Assembly (NCBI RefSeq): GCF_003857055.1
Contig: NZ_QGSZ01000230.1
Coordinates: forward strand, 1 to 57,618
Direction of reading: 5' to 3'
Source: Micromonospora inaquosa
GTDB taxonomy: Bacteria; Actinomycetota; Actinomycetes; Mycobacteriales; Micromonosporaceae
DNA: 57,618 nt
A program made the position numbers and the translations under genes. This document shows positions 28,632 through 36,248 of this stretch, in pieces (the stretch's first letter is position 1; every line of letters begins with the position of its first letter). Under the pieces are notes generated by a model. The model searched no databases and was not told the origin of the DNA. It saw only the letters and a program-made list of their open reading frames with translations.

Positions 28632-29660
28632 TTACTCCTGTTCGGTAAGGGTGTTCGGGTTCGAAGGGTTGGGCTGGGTGCTGGTGGTCGCCTGCTCGAA
28701 GACGGAGGGCGGCAGGCCGGCGTGCAGGGCCTGCAGGAGCAGGCCGGCGAGCTGGTAGTCGGGGTCGATCTGCAGGGCACGTTCGGCGGCCATGAGGGCT
28801 AGTACGCCGTCGCCGCAGCGCCATGCGGTGAGCGCGAGGATGGTCGCGGGCGCCGGTACGAGCGCCTCGTCGGCGCGGCGGGTGACCTCGGCCCAGAAGG
28901 TGACGTGCTGGTCGTGCGGTTGGGTGCGATCGACGGCGAGGTCTCGGACGGGTCGGTGTGTCAGCAGCACGGTCAGCCAGGCCACCTCGTCGTCGGTAAG
29001 ACCCGTGCCGTCGTCGTGCTGCCGTAAGGCGCTGCGGATTGCGTGCACGCCGGCCTCGTACACCGCGGCGCTGCCGTTGGTCTCCAAGGCCGTCATGCGG
29101 GCGGTCGCCTCGGTCGTGGCGTGTCGGATGCCGTCGCCGGTGCTGTCGTCTCTGGTGAAGCGGCTTGCCACTGCCGCCCGGTCCGGCCTTGCGACGAGCC
29201 CGGCGACGGTCGCGTGCACGGCGAAGAGCGAGGTGGTGGGTTCGACGGGGGTTCCCTGTGGCGGGCAGCAGCCGGGGTCGCCGCAGGTGAGGCTGAAGAT
29301 GCGGCTCTCGGTGACCCGCAGCAGTTCCCGCACGGTCAGGCCGGCGGCGGTGAACGCGTCGCCGACGCCACGCAGTGCCGGGTCGATGTGTCCCTGGGCG
29401 CCGTAGCCGACGATTACGAGGTCGGTGATCGGTTGCTGCCGCTGCACGACCGGGACGAGGTGAGCGGTGAGGTCGCGCAGGTGATGTGCGGGGGATCCGG
29501 GTGCTGGCAGGTCGCCCCGGGCGGCGAACACGATGCGCCGGTCTCGGCAGGCGATCACGACGATGCTGCCGTCGCCGGGATGAAACCCGATGAGGTACGG
29601 CACCGCGGTCGCCAGGTCGGCTGAGGATCGGACCGTCAGTTTGTTGTCGGGGAACGACAC
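28632..29660 (-). CDS. DUF4192 family protein
   Basis: A 342-residue protein starting at GTG 29660 behind CGGGAGAT. It shows the usual DUF4192 features: an opening LTVRSSADLATAVPYLIGFHPGDGS, an RIVFAARGDLP strand, the segment LVIVGYGAQGH, the middle AVHATVAGLVARPDRA, and near the C-terminus ILALTAWRCGDGVLALMAAERAL (TPR-like helices). DUF4192 proteins are common on actinomycete chromosomes and mobile elements; no biochemical role is established that I know of. Downstream gene follows after 4 bp. Confidence 0.85.
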   Translation of the reverse strand: MSFPDNKLTVRSSADLATAVPYLIGFHPGDGSIVVIACRDRRIVFAARGDLPAPGSPAHHLRDLTAHLVPVVQRQQPITDLVIVGYGAQGHIDPALRGVGDAFTAAGLTVRELLRVTESRIFSLTCGDPGCCPPQGTPVEPTTSLFAVHATVAGLVARPDRAAVASRFTRDDSTGDGIRHATTEATARMTALETNGSAAVYEAGVHAIRSALRQHDDGTGLTDDEVAWLTVLLTHRPVRDLAVDRTQPHDQHVTFWAEVTRRADEALVPAPATILALTAWRCGDGVLALMAAERALQIDPDYQLAGLLLQALHAGLPPSVFEQATTSTQPNPSNPNTLTEQE

Positions 29661-29823
29661 GTTGATCTCCCGTCAGAGAGGGCGGTGAAGGAGTGGAAAG
29701 CCGGCGGGACGGCGCGGTCGTCGCACATAGCGCCGGTCCGGAAACGGGTGCCAACCGAGGGCGGCCCCGGGAGGCAGTCCGTTGGCGTCTGCTCAGGGAC
29801 GTAGAGATTCGGCGGCAGACGAG

Positions 29824-31011
29824 TCAGTCGCTGTCGGGGTCCAGGTAGAAATCGATGCCCTGGCTCTCGACGCTGGCTGTCACCGTCACCAGGCAGTGGT
29901 CGGTTCCGGCCAGTGCCCGGGTCAAGTCCGCGCGGACGAGGGCTTCGGCCGCGGTGGTGGCGTCGGCGGAAGTGTCATGTCCGCGTAGCCACATCTCGTA
30001 CTCGTGCCGCCAATGAATCCGCCAGCCGTCCTGATCGACGGTGGCGTTCTCAGGGATGCTCCAGCCGTACGAGGTCCACGGCCGTGCCTCGTCCGGGTTG
30101 ATCGTGGTGGCGGCGCGCATCCTGTGTCGTGCGGCGTCGCCGGCATCCTGGGCGGTGCCGTCGCCGACCGGCAGCGTGAGGTCGGCGGTCACCGTGATGT
30201 GGTGTGCCTGAGGCAGGGGGCCGAGGCCGAGGTCGACGAGGAACTGGTTGACCCGCTGGGCCGCGTGCTGGTGTACGCCGCCGAACTCGTCGTCGACCAG
30301 GGCGCGGATCGCGCGGGCCCGGATGCTACGTCGCAGGCCCACGAGGGCGTGAACGGCGACATCACGCGCCACCGTCGCAGCGGCAATCCCGTCGCCGTCT
30401 GTTAGCTGTACCGCGCCGGCAGCGCCTTGCGCATCGATGCCGACTGGGTCCGGCGTGGCATCGTCAGGGCTCTCGGTGCACTGCCAGGTCGGCGTGGACA
30501 GGGTGATGCCGGCCTCAGCCAGCGCCCGCAGATGGGTGTCCATCGTCGTGCGAGCGATCTCGCGCGCGTCGGCCTCCCGGACCGCCGTGGCCCAGGTGTG
30601 GAGCATGACCTGCACGGTGATCATGTACCGCTGCGGCCCAGGTACGTCGTCGCCGCCGGGTGCGCGTGCCACGTGGATAACGTGCTGCGGGTAGACGGCA
30701 ATCGCCGGCTGCAGCTGGCGCAGTTCGTTCGGCACACCCCAGCGCGCTTGCTCGCGGGCCTCGTCATGGCTGGTGTGCGACCGCGTGTACGACAGCTGCG
30801 CTTCGCCGGAAATAGTCCACCGTTGCGGCAGCGGATCCAGGCCCCATGTCGCGAGAGCGTCCTCGCATCCCGGCCGACAAATCAGCCTGCTGTGCAACGC
30901 GGCGATGAGCACGGAGCGGGCCTCGACGGCCAACGCCGTCCGCTGCTCGACGGCGGCCGTCGTTTCGGCATGCAGAGCACGGACCTGGTCCGCCGGGCTC
31001 CCGCCGGTCAT
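29824..31011 (-). CDS. Hypothetical protein of the element cargo block
   Basis: A 395-residue protein starting MTGGSPADQVRALHAETTAA. Its ATG at 31011 shares a base with the stop of the small upstream gene (TGATG), so translation is coupled. The sequence has two internally similar halves: each has a helical run followed by strands ending in a conserved-looking HITVTAD or YMITVQV segment. A repeated fold is thus possible. One Cys pair only (ICRPGCED). Family unknown. The acidic C-terminus DFYLDPDSD is unremarkable. Confidence 0.6.
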   Translation of the reverse strand: MTGGSPADQVRALHAETTAAVEQRTALAVEARSVLIAALHSRLICRPGCEDALATWGLDPLPQRWTISGEAQLSYTRSHTSHDEAREQARWGVPNELRQLQPAIAVYPQHVIHVARAPGGDDVPGPQRYMITVQVMLHTWATAVREADAREIARTTMDTHLRALAEAGITLSTPTWQCTESPDDATPDPVGIDAQGAAGAVQLTDGDGIAAATVARDVAVHALVGLRRSIRARAIRALVDDEFGGVHQHAAQRVNQFLVDLGLGPLPQAHHITVTADLTLPVGDGTAQDAGDAARHRMRAATTINPDEARPWTSYGWSIPENATVDQDGWRIHWRHEYEMWLRGHDTSADATTAAEALVRADLTRALAGTDHCLVTVTASVESQGIDFYLDPDSD

Positions 31012-31226
31012 CACTGCACCGCCTGACTGCCCGTAGTAGCCGAGGGCGTACCTGTGACCAACCCGGCGCAAGCAGCCACTTGAACGTTGGCCCTGTCGTG
31101 GTCCGGGTGCACGTCGGTGTGTTCGACGATGGCCGTAAAGGTGCGGTGGAGGAGACCGTGCGGTGTGAGTTGATGGAGGTCTGCTGGGACCTCACCGTCT
31201 GTCAGGTGCCGGGTGGGACGAGGCAT
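31011..31226 (-). CDS. Small hypothetical protein, translationally coupled to the next gene
   Basis: A 71-residue protein with an excellent ribosome site (GCGGAGGACAAC before ATG 31226). Text includes GEVPADLHQLTPHGLLHR and FTAIVEHTDVHPDHDR. The stop overlaps the ATG of the 395-residue gene. It is short for a catalytic protein; a regulatory or leader role is possible. A terminator-like hairpin stands only about 20 bp upstream of its start codon, which would make expression depend on read-through. Confidence 0.55.
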   Translation of the reverse strand: MPRPTRHLTDGEVPADLHQLTPHGLLHRTFTAIVEHTDVHPDHDRANVQVAACAGLVTGTPSATTGSQAVQ

Positions 31227-31246
31227 GTTGTCCTCCGCAAGGCAGC

Positions 31247-31275
31247 AAAAAGGCGGCCACCGGTTGGTGGCCGCC
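31247..31275 (-). terminator. Rho-independent terminator or attenuator
   Basis: On the minus strand a perfect 10-base stem GGCGGCCACC / GGTGGCCGCC with a 4-base loop is followed directly by five T. It is the best canonical terminator in the window. It ends 21 bp before the ATG at 31226, leaving no room for a promoter between, so it could be an attenuator as well as the end of the methylase transcript. Confidence 0.75.
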
Positions 31276-31651
31276 CGAAGGGATGGTGGAGCCGCACCCT
31301 GGTCGCGCGAGGGCGCGAGGTTGGGGTTGGTGCGTGCCAGATCCGATGCTGGCGGCGGCGGCCGACCGTGATTGGTGGGCGCGATGCCGTCGCGCGAGGC
31401 GTCAAATCAGAGGCACATGGGAAGTAAGGAGAGCCCTCAAGCTAGCTGGTCCGGGGCGCTGTCTGCGGGGCTGTCAGGTTCGGCCTCCTGGCAGAACCTG
31501 ACAGCCCGGCAACCCCGATCTCGTGCCGGGTCTGCTGGCTGCGGCGGGACCAGCCAGGACTGAGGCCCGCCTAGCTGACCGGCAGCGGCTTGGTGAGCCC
31601 CATCCGGCGCCTGCTTTGGCGGGTCCGATACTCCTGAAGAAGGCAAGGCTC
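31276..31651. other. Intergenic region with inverted repeat
   Basis: Non-coding stretch after the methylase genes. Apart from the large inverted repeat at 31468-31507, I see no gene; short open frames have no ribosome site or family resemblance. Confidence 0.45.
31468..31507. promoter_or_regulatory. 14-bp perfect inverted repeat with CTGTCAG cores
   Basis: GGGCTGTCAGGTTC (31468-31481) and GAACCTGACAGCCC (31494-31507), spacer 12. The same CTGTCAG/CTGACAG core recurs at 33.11-33.33, 37.0, 43.66 and 44.62-44.70 kb. It may be a dimer-binding operator; as RNA it would form a stable hairpin. Confidence 0.55.
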
Positions 31652-32494
31652 TCAAGGGCGGCGGAGGACCAACACGTCCTCGTGCGCCACCAGGTGCACC
31701 GGGATGCCGTCGTCGCGGCTGCGGCGGACCGCCATCATTCCGAACATGCTGGCCCGGTGCACGACCTGCCCGTCGCGGACGGCGGCGAGCATCGCCGCTG
31801 TCCGCTCGACCGGGACCAGCCGGGCTGACCGTGCGGCGGCGAGCAGTTCGCCGGGCAGGTCGATCAGGTCATCGCGTTGGCGGCGTACCGGCCGGGAGGT
31901 GATCACCACGGTTCCGCCAGGACGCAGCAGCTGGTAGCTGGCGGACAGGATGGAGGCGAACCCGTCGAGCAGGCGGGACCACCCCGCGTAGGCGAGGTTG
32001 CCACGCTCCCGGTCCCCATACAGGTGGTCCCGCTTGCGTACCCCGGTCCCCGTCGTCTGTACGAGGCCATGCGTCCCGCGCCCGTACGGCGGCGAGGTAA
32101 GCACGAGGCTCACCCTGCCGACCACCGACGCGGGCACCAGGTCGAGCAAATCGGTGGCGTCCCCGGTGAATACCCTGGCAGTGCCGGCGGCACCCTGCGA
32201 CGCGGCGAGGGCAACGTTGGCCTCGGCGAGGGCGGTATAGGAGGGCTCGATGTCGATCCCGATGCCGCGGCGGCCGAGGTGCATGGCTTCCACCAGCGTG
32301 GTGCCGCACCCGCACATCGGGTCGAACACCATGTCGTCCAACGCGGTGTATTTGCTGATCGCGTGCGCGGCCAGGTGAGGCAACATCTTGGCGGGATGGC
32401 TGGAGGTCTGCCGGACGTAGCGGCCTCGCCGCTGGTCACGGGCGGGTATCTGGCAGGTCAGCCACACCGAGGTGATCGACAGCTGCTCACCCAT
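31652..32494 (-). CDS. DNA methyltransferase (N4-cytosine/N6-adenine type)
   Basis: A 280-residue protein. The order is motif I (VFDPMCGCGTTLVEAMHLGR, then GIDIEPSY) followed by the catalytic TSPPYGRGTHG, which fits beta/gamma-like amino-methyltransferases (N4-C or N6-A). Near the C-terminus LRPGGTVVITSRPVRR is motif-like. It lacks a large separate recognition domain, so specificity may need the partner encoded just upstream. ATG 32494 overlaps the stop of that partner by 8 bp. Likely role: protect the element from host restriction or mark it during transfer. Confidence 0.8.
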   Translation of the reverse strand: MGEQLSITSVWLTCQIPARDQRRGRYVRQTSSHPAKMLPHLAAHAISKYTALDDMVFDPMCGCGTTLVEAMHLGRRGIGIDIEPSYTALAEANVALAASQGAAGTARVFTGDATDLLDLVPASVVGRVSLVLTSPPYGRGTHGLVQTTGTGVRKRDHLYGDRERGNLAYAGWSRLLDGFASILSASYQLLRPGGTVVITSRPVRRQRDDLIDLPGELLAAARSARLVPVERTAAMLAAVRDGQVVHRASMFGMMAVRRSRDDGIPVHLVAHEDVLVLRRP

Positions 32495-33059
32495 CGGCGC
32501 GCCCGCCCTCTATCGCGCTGCGGGTCAGGATCAGCACGTCGGTATGGATCGCCAGCTGCGCCTGCTGACCAGGCCGGGGCGGCCGGTCGGCCGCCACGAT
32601 GTGCTGCAGGTACGCCAGCCCGGCCCGCTTGGCGGCGATGACGACATCGACTGGCAGAGCGATGTCGCCGTGGGCCAGCAGCACCGCCACGCAGCCTCCC
32701 GGCACGAGATGGGCACGGCAGCGGAGGAAGAAGTCGATCGGAGAGGCTTCGGCAAGCGGCCAGCCAGTGACGATCAGCGTCGCCGACTCGCGGCCCCAGC
32801 CGACCGCGCGGGCCGCCTGCAGATGACTACGGCGGTGTGCCGCGATGATCGCGCGGGCCAACTGCGGTCCTTCGGCCAGGTCGATGATGAGGTCGGACGG
32901 GTGGGTGAGGTTGTGGACCAACCGCACCCCCATCGCGTTGGACATGGCCTCGCCCTCGTGCGGGGCGGGGACCGGCCAGACAGTGATCGGCACGGGTGGG
33001 TCGCCGGGCACCACGTCCCCCACGGGAACTGGTGCGCGGTGATGATTTCTGTCGGTCAT
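32487..33059 (-). CDS. Degenerate methyltransferase-like partner protein
   Basis: A 190-residue protein from ATG 33059 (MTDRNHHRAPVPVGDVVPG). It has the outline of a class I methyltransferase: DLIIDLAEGPQLARAII in the motif I position but without the glycine loop, HLVPGGCVAVLLAHG near the end, and a closing HTDVLILTRSAIEGG that parallels the true methylase's HEDVLVLRRP. No PPY/PPW catalytic motif is seen. I infer an inactive paralogue that pairs with the downstream enzyme. A longer frame to 33374 would cover the repeat-rich promoter region and is rejected. Confidence 0.55.
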   Translation of the reverse strand: MTDRNHHRAPVPVGDVVPGDPPVPITVWPVPAPHEGEAMSNAMGVRLVHNLTHPSDLIIDLAEGPQLARAIIAAHRRSHLQAARAVGWGRESATLIVTGWPLAEASPIDFFLRCRAHLVPGGCVAVLLAHGDIALPVDVVIAAKRAGLAYLQHIVAADRPPRPGQQAQLAIHTDVLILTRSAIEGGRADG

Positions 33060-33112
33060 GGGCACGGTGGCCCCCGAACCGGCGGGCGTACTGACGATCC
33101 CCAGTGCGCTGC

Positions 33113-33325
33113 TGACAGGCCGATCGAACCCGCCCCCGATCTGACAGCACCCGTCACCCGCGACAGTCTGACAGCCGGGCCTGCGGGCGCGGGCCGCCCT
33201 GACGACGGTGAACCTGTCACGACCGGACACGGTCTGACCCGATCTGTCAACCCAGCTCTGGTGACAGGTCGTGCTGTCCCAATCAAGGGCCTCGGCCTTC
33301 GCACCAGGCGACAGGCTCCCTGTCG
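33113..33325. promoter_or_regulatory. Cluster of CTGACAG/CTGTCA repeats in a divergent region
   Basis: Between divergent genes, copies of the core stand at 33113, 33141, 33168 (TGACAG orientation), 33213 and 33244 (CTGTCA orientation), 33262 (TGACAG), and a perfect palindrome CGACAGG-CTC-CCTGTCG at 33309-33325. The last one ends 14 bp before the ATG at 33340, next to its ribosome site. Such a dense row suggests an operator array, an iteron-type origin, or a transfer origin. Confidence 0.6.
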
Positions 33326-33339
33326 AAGGGGACATCACC

Positions 33340-34116
33340 ATGGCAACAACCAGTCGCGTCCGGACGACCGACACAGCGCTGACGACCGCGGAGACCGCAT
33401 TCGCGTTCCTGACCTACGAACCGGCGCCCCTGGCGTTCGACGCGCGCCCAGTCCCGGGCCTACCAGACACGACGATTCCCTTGGACGAGCTGCGCACGCT
33501 GCTCAAGTGCGAGCACTACGACAGCGACACCACCGACGAGTTGTGGCGACAGCTCGCCCACCACGCCCGCGAATGGGGACCCGCCTGGGTCGTCGGCGCG
33601 ATCGGCATCGCACTACCCGCGCTGACACACCTCGCCGCGAAGATCAGCCGCGGCCGTGCCCGGCACGCCGACGACGTCGACTCCGAAGTCCTCGCCGGAT
33701 TCCTTCACGCCCTGCGCACGGCGGACCTCACCCCGCCCCGGCTGTGGTTGCGGCTGTGCTGGGCAGCCTGGCGTGCAGGCGTCACCGTCATCAAGGCCGA
33801 CGACGGCGAGGAACTCCCTCTCAACCTGCCCAGCGGCTCACGGTCGCCGAAGATGCCCTACGGACATCCGGACCTGCTGCTCGGTCGCGCAGCCACCGCC
33901 GGCCTCATCACCACCGACGCCGCCGAACTGATCAGCGCGACCCGTTTCGGCGACGCTCTGATCGAGCACCTGGCCGCTGAACGGGGCGTGGCCGCCTCGG
34001 CCCTACGGATGCGCCGCCGCCGAGCCGAACGGATCGTCGCCGCTGCCGTCACACGAGGTGATCTATCCACCCCCGTTCGCTCGTGCCGCCCACGCAATGC
34101 CGCCATCGCAGCCTGA
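33340..34116 (+). CDS. Putative DNA-binding protein, sigma-factor-like outline
   Basis: A 258-residue protein from ATG 33340 with GAAGGGG upstream. The N-terminal 45 residues look disordered. Helical segments follow (DELWRQLAHHAREW, SEVLAGFLHALRTAD), and the C-terminal part, ITTDAAELISATRFGDALIE then GVAASALRMRRRRAERIVAA, resembles a helix-turn-helix like region 4 of sigma factors. I infer a DNA-binding regulator that may act on the repeat cluster just upstream. It is transcribed away from the methylase genes. Not matched to a named family. Confidence 0.55.
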   Translation: MATTSRVRTTDTALTTAETAFAFLTYEPAPLAFDARPVPGLPDTTIPLDELRTLLKCEHYDSDTTDELWRQLAHHAREWGPAWVVGAIGIALPALTHLAAKISRGRARHADDVDSEVLAGFLHALRTADLTPPRLWLRLCWAAWRAGVTVIKADDGEELPLNLPSGSRSPKMPYGHPDLLLGRAATAGLITTDAAELISATRFGDALIEHLAAERGVAASALRMRRRRAERIVAAAVTRGDLSTPVRSCRPRNAAIAA

Positions 34117-34278
34117 CCTCGCACTTCCCTGGCCTCGGCGCCAGGACACACATTGAAGTCGCCTACTTCGCGAGATCCCTTGCGATGCACGGGTCGCACT
34201 CAACTGAGTGCCGGCGCCGCGCGGATGTGGCCGGCAATGCGCACGGAGACTGATGGCGAGCATGACGCGGACGCCTGG

Positions 34279-35007
34279 TCAGTCCGGGTAGCCCACGACG
34301 ATTCGGTTCGCCTCGTAACCGAGGGGCCCGCCGACCCATCGGCCACCGCAGGTGACCAGCACAATCCGGTGCGGGCCGTGCTGCCCGAACAGATCCGGGG
34401 CGCGACGGGGCAGGTCGGCCTTGGCCACGGTGTGTACCTCGATTATTCGGTACCGCCGGTACCTCCCGTGTTCGTCGGCAACCTCGACCCGACCGCCGTG
34501 CCCGGCCCGCCAAAGCTCGGCAAAGGGCCCCACCTCGCCTCGCCAATTCACATGCCCAGCGAGTACGGCGGCTCCGGTCCCGGCGCTCAGGGCCGATCCC
34601 CACCAGGCCGCGTCCCCGATGCCATCAGGCAGGGGCAGCATGCCGTCTCCGCCGATCTCACGGCGGATCACCCGCGCCGTGCCCCCCAGCGGCAGCCGGA
34701 CGGATCCCGGCTCCAGCGTGGTCAACCGGAACAGGTCGGTCACAGCCGTAGCGGCAGTGGCCACGGCAGTCGGTCCCGGAACGGCGGACACCGTGGACGT
34801 GAAGGGCCGGTTGTGCTTTGTTGAGGGGTTGATGGGGTACGGCTTCGATGGGCTCGTCGCTGTCCGGCCCTCACCAGGGGCCGACAGTCCGGCGGTACGT
34901 GGTGGCTCCGATCCGGACACATAGACCGCCAAAGCGGCGACTGCGGCCAAGCTGGCTGCAGCCGCCGTCAGCGGTCCAGCGCGGCGGGCCTTGGATGGGG
35001 TACCCAT
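34279..35007 (-). CDS. Class F sortase
   Basis: A 242-residue protein from ATG 35007 (MGTPSKARRAGPLTAAA), whose start shares a base with the stop of the preceding gene (TGATG). An N-terminal membrane anchor (AAAASLAAVAALAVYVSG) is followed by a proline- and threonine-rich linker and the sortase core. The catalytic histidine is in LAGHVNWRG, the cysteine in VLVTCGGRW; the arginine probably lies near the C-terminus in YEANRIVVGY. Class F sortases are widespread in actinomycetes and link exported proteins to cell wall or pili. The coupled upstream gene encodes an exported HExxH protein, a likely partner or substrate. Confidence 0.85.
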   Translation of the reverse strand: MGTPSKARRAGPLTAAAASLAAVAALAVYVSGSEPPRTAGLSAPGEGRTATSPSKPYPINPSTKHNRPFTSTVSAVPGPTAVATAATAVTDLFRLTTLEPGSVRLPLGGTARVIRREIGGDGMLPLPDGIGDAAWWGSALSAGTGAAVLAGHVNWRGEVGPFAELWRAGHGGRVEVADEHGRYRRYRIIEVHTVAKADLPRRAPDLFGQHGPHRIVLVTCGGRWVGGPLGYEANRIVVGYPD

Positions 35008-36248
35008 CAGTGGAGTCGACACGGCACCGCACGGTGGCCGTGACCGCGTCGAAGCCGAAGCAGGGCGAGCCCGGAAACCATGGTCACTGTCGCCGCGAGG
35101 GCACCGGTCGGGTCGGTTGACGTCGGGGGTTCGGCCGGGCTGGCGGCGGATGCGGCTTCGGCTGGCCGATCGCCGGCTGGAATCTGCGTGGGCACCGTCG
35201 GCTGCGGCCAGGGCGGGCACCCCTTGGGGAGCTTGAGTTGGAGCAGCTTGGCCACGCGCAGCCGGCCCTCGGGCGGCGCCCAGAGCAACCGGACGTCGAG
35301 AAGTTCGGCGGTGGCCCGGTCAAAGTTGGCGTTGCGCTGCCGGGTCTTCGTTATCGCGCTGAGGAAAGCGTTCAGATCCGGATTCCCTGGTGTTGCGGGG
35401 CCGAGGTCGGCGGGGAATATCGACCGGAAGTTGGCCAGGGGCTTCCCGCCGGGGAACACGTTGCCCCGATTCGCCGTCAAGCTCTGCCGACCCTTCGCGT
35501 CCCGGGTGTTCACCAGGGCCAGAAGCTGAGTGTTGGTCCGCCGGGTCAGCTCGGTGCCGCTGGTGGCCAGCTTCGGTTGCTCAAGGAGTAACTGCCCGTA
35601 GTAGCCGCTGTGTAAGGCGTAGGCGATGTACTCCTCCATCCCACCGACCGCAGGATCCTGGTGCAGGGTCTCATGCGCCATCGCCACGCCGAGCAGGCTG
35701 AAGTTCTCAAAGCGGTACCGCTCATTGAACAGGATCTGCGGGTCACCCTGCGTGTCGGGCGAAACTTGCGCAATGGTGGAGGCAGGCAGCGCCGCGAAGA
35801 TGACCTTGGCGTAGAAGCCGGACCTGATGGTCTCGACGCTGACCTCCGACGGTCCACCCACCAGCGACGCCAACGCGGCCCGCAGGTTCGGATCCGGAAT
35901 GATCTTTTTGATCTTCGGATCGTCGAAGACCGCCAGCCCTTGCTTCACCACCCCCGGATGCCGCGCCGCCCGCGGCAGCAACGCCTTCGCCAACTGCACG
36001 CGCAACTGCGTCTCGGTGATCCGCCGCGGCGGCGCCGGCACCATCGGCGACGCCTGCGAGTACGTCTCCGGCGTAAACAAATTCACGTTCGTTGGTGGAA
36101 ACGGCGGCTGGGCTAACACCCGCTCGGCAGCGCACTTCTTCCCGCCGTCACCCGACTTTCCGTCAGCGGCGACCACGGGTGCAGGCATGCCCGCGACTGC
36201 CACCAGCACGAACCCGGCAGCGATCAACATCGTTCCAGCTCGGCGCAT
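35007..36248 (-). CDS. Exported HExxH protein with C-terminal membrane anchor
   Basis: A 413-residue protein. A signal peptide (MRRAGTMLIAAGFVLVAVAG, cleavage probably near VVAADG) starts it. In the middle, VAMAHETLHQDP contains HETLH, an HExxH zinc-peptidase motif; MEEYIAYALHSGYYGQ soon after could supply the third ligand (Glu). The tail is a Pro/Thr-rich linker, a hydrophobic segment (LAATVTMVSGLALLRL) and the basic end RRGHGHRAV, the layout of a wall-sorted protein, though no clear LPxTG precedes the hydrophobic part. Its stop overlaps the start of the sortase. Possible role: cell-surface remodelling or mating contact for the element. Confidence 0.65.
   Translation of the reverse strand: MRRAGTMLIAAGFVLVAVAGMPAPVVAADGKSGDGGKKCAAERVLAQPPFPPTNVNLFTPETYSQASPMVPAPPRRITETQLRVQLAKALLPRAARHPGVVKQGLAVFDDPKIKKIIPDPNLRAALASLVGGPSEVSVETIRSGFYAKVIFAALPASTIAQVSPDTQGDPQILFNERYRFENFSLLGVAMAHETLHQDPAVGGMEEYIAYALHSGYYGQLLLEQPKLATSGTELTRRTNTQLLALVNTRDAKGRQSLTANRGNVFPGGKPLANFRSIFPADLGPATPGNPDLNAFLSAITKTRQRNANFDRATAELLDVRLLWAPPEGRLRVAKLLQLKLPKGCPPWPQPTVPTQIPAGDRPAEAASAASPAEPPTSTDPTGALAATVTMVSGLALLRLRRGHGHRAVPCRLH

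Noticed and set aside
28471..29754. 427-residue minus-strand frame overlapping the DUF4192 gene
   Set aside because: Arginine/proline-rich translation without motifs, while the overlapping frame encodes a recognisable DUF4192 protein with a good ribosome site.
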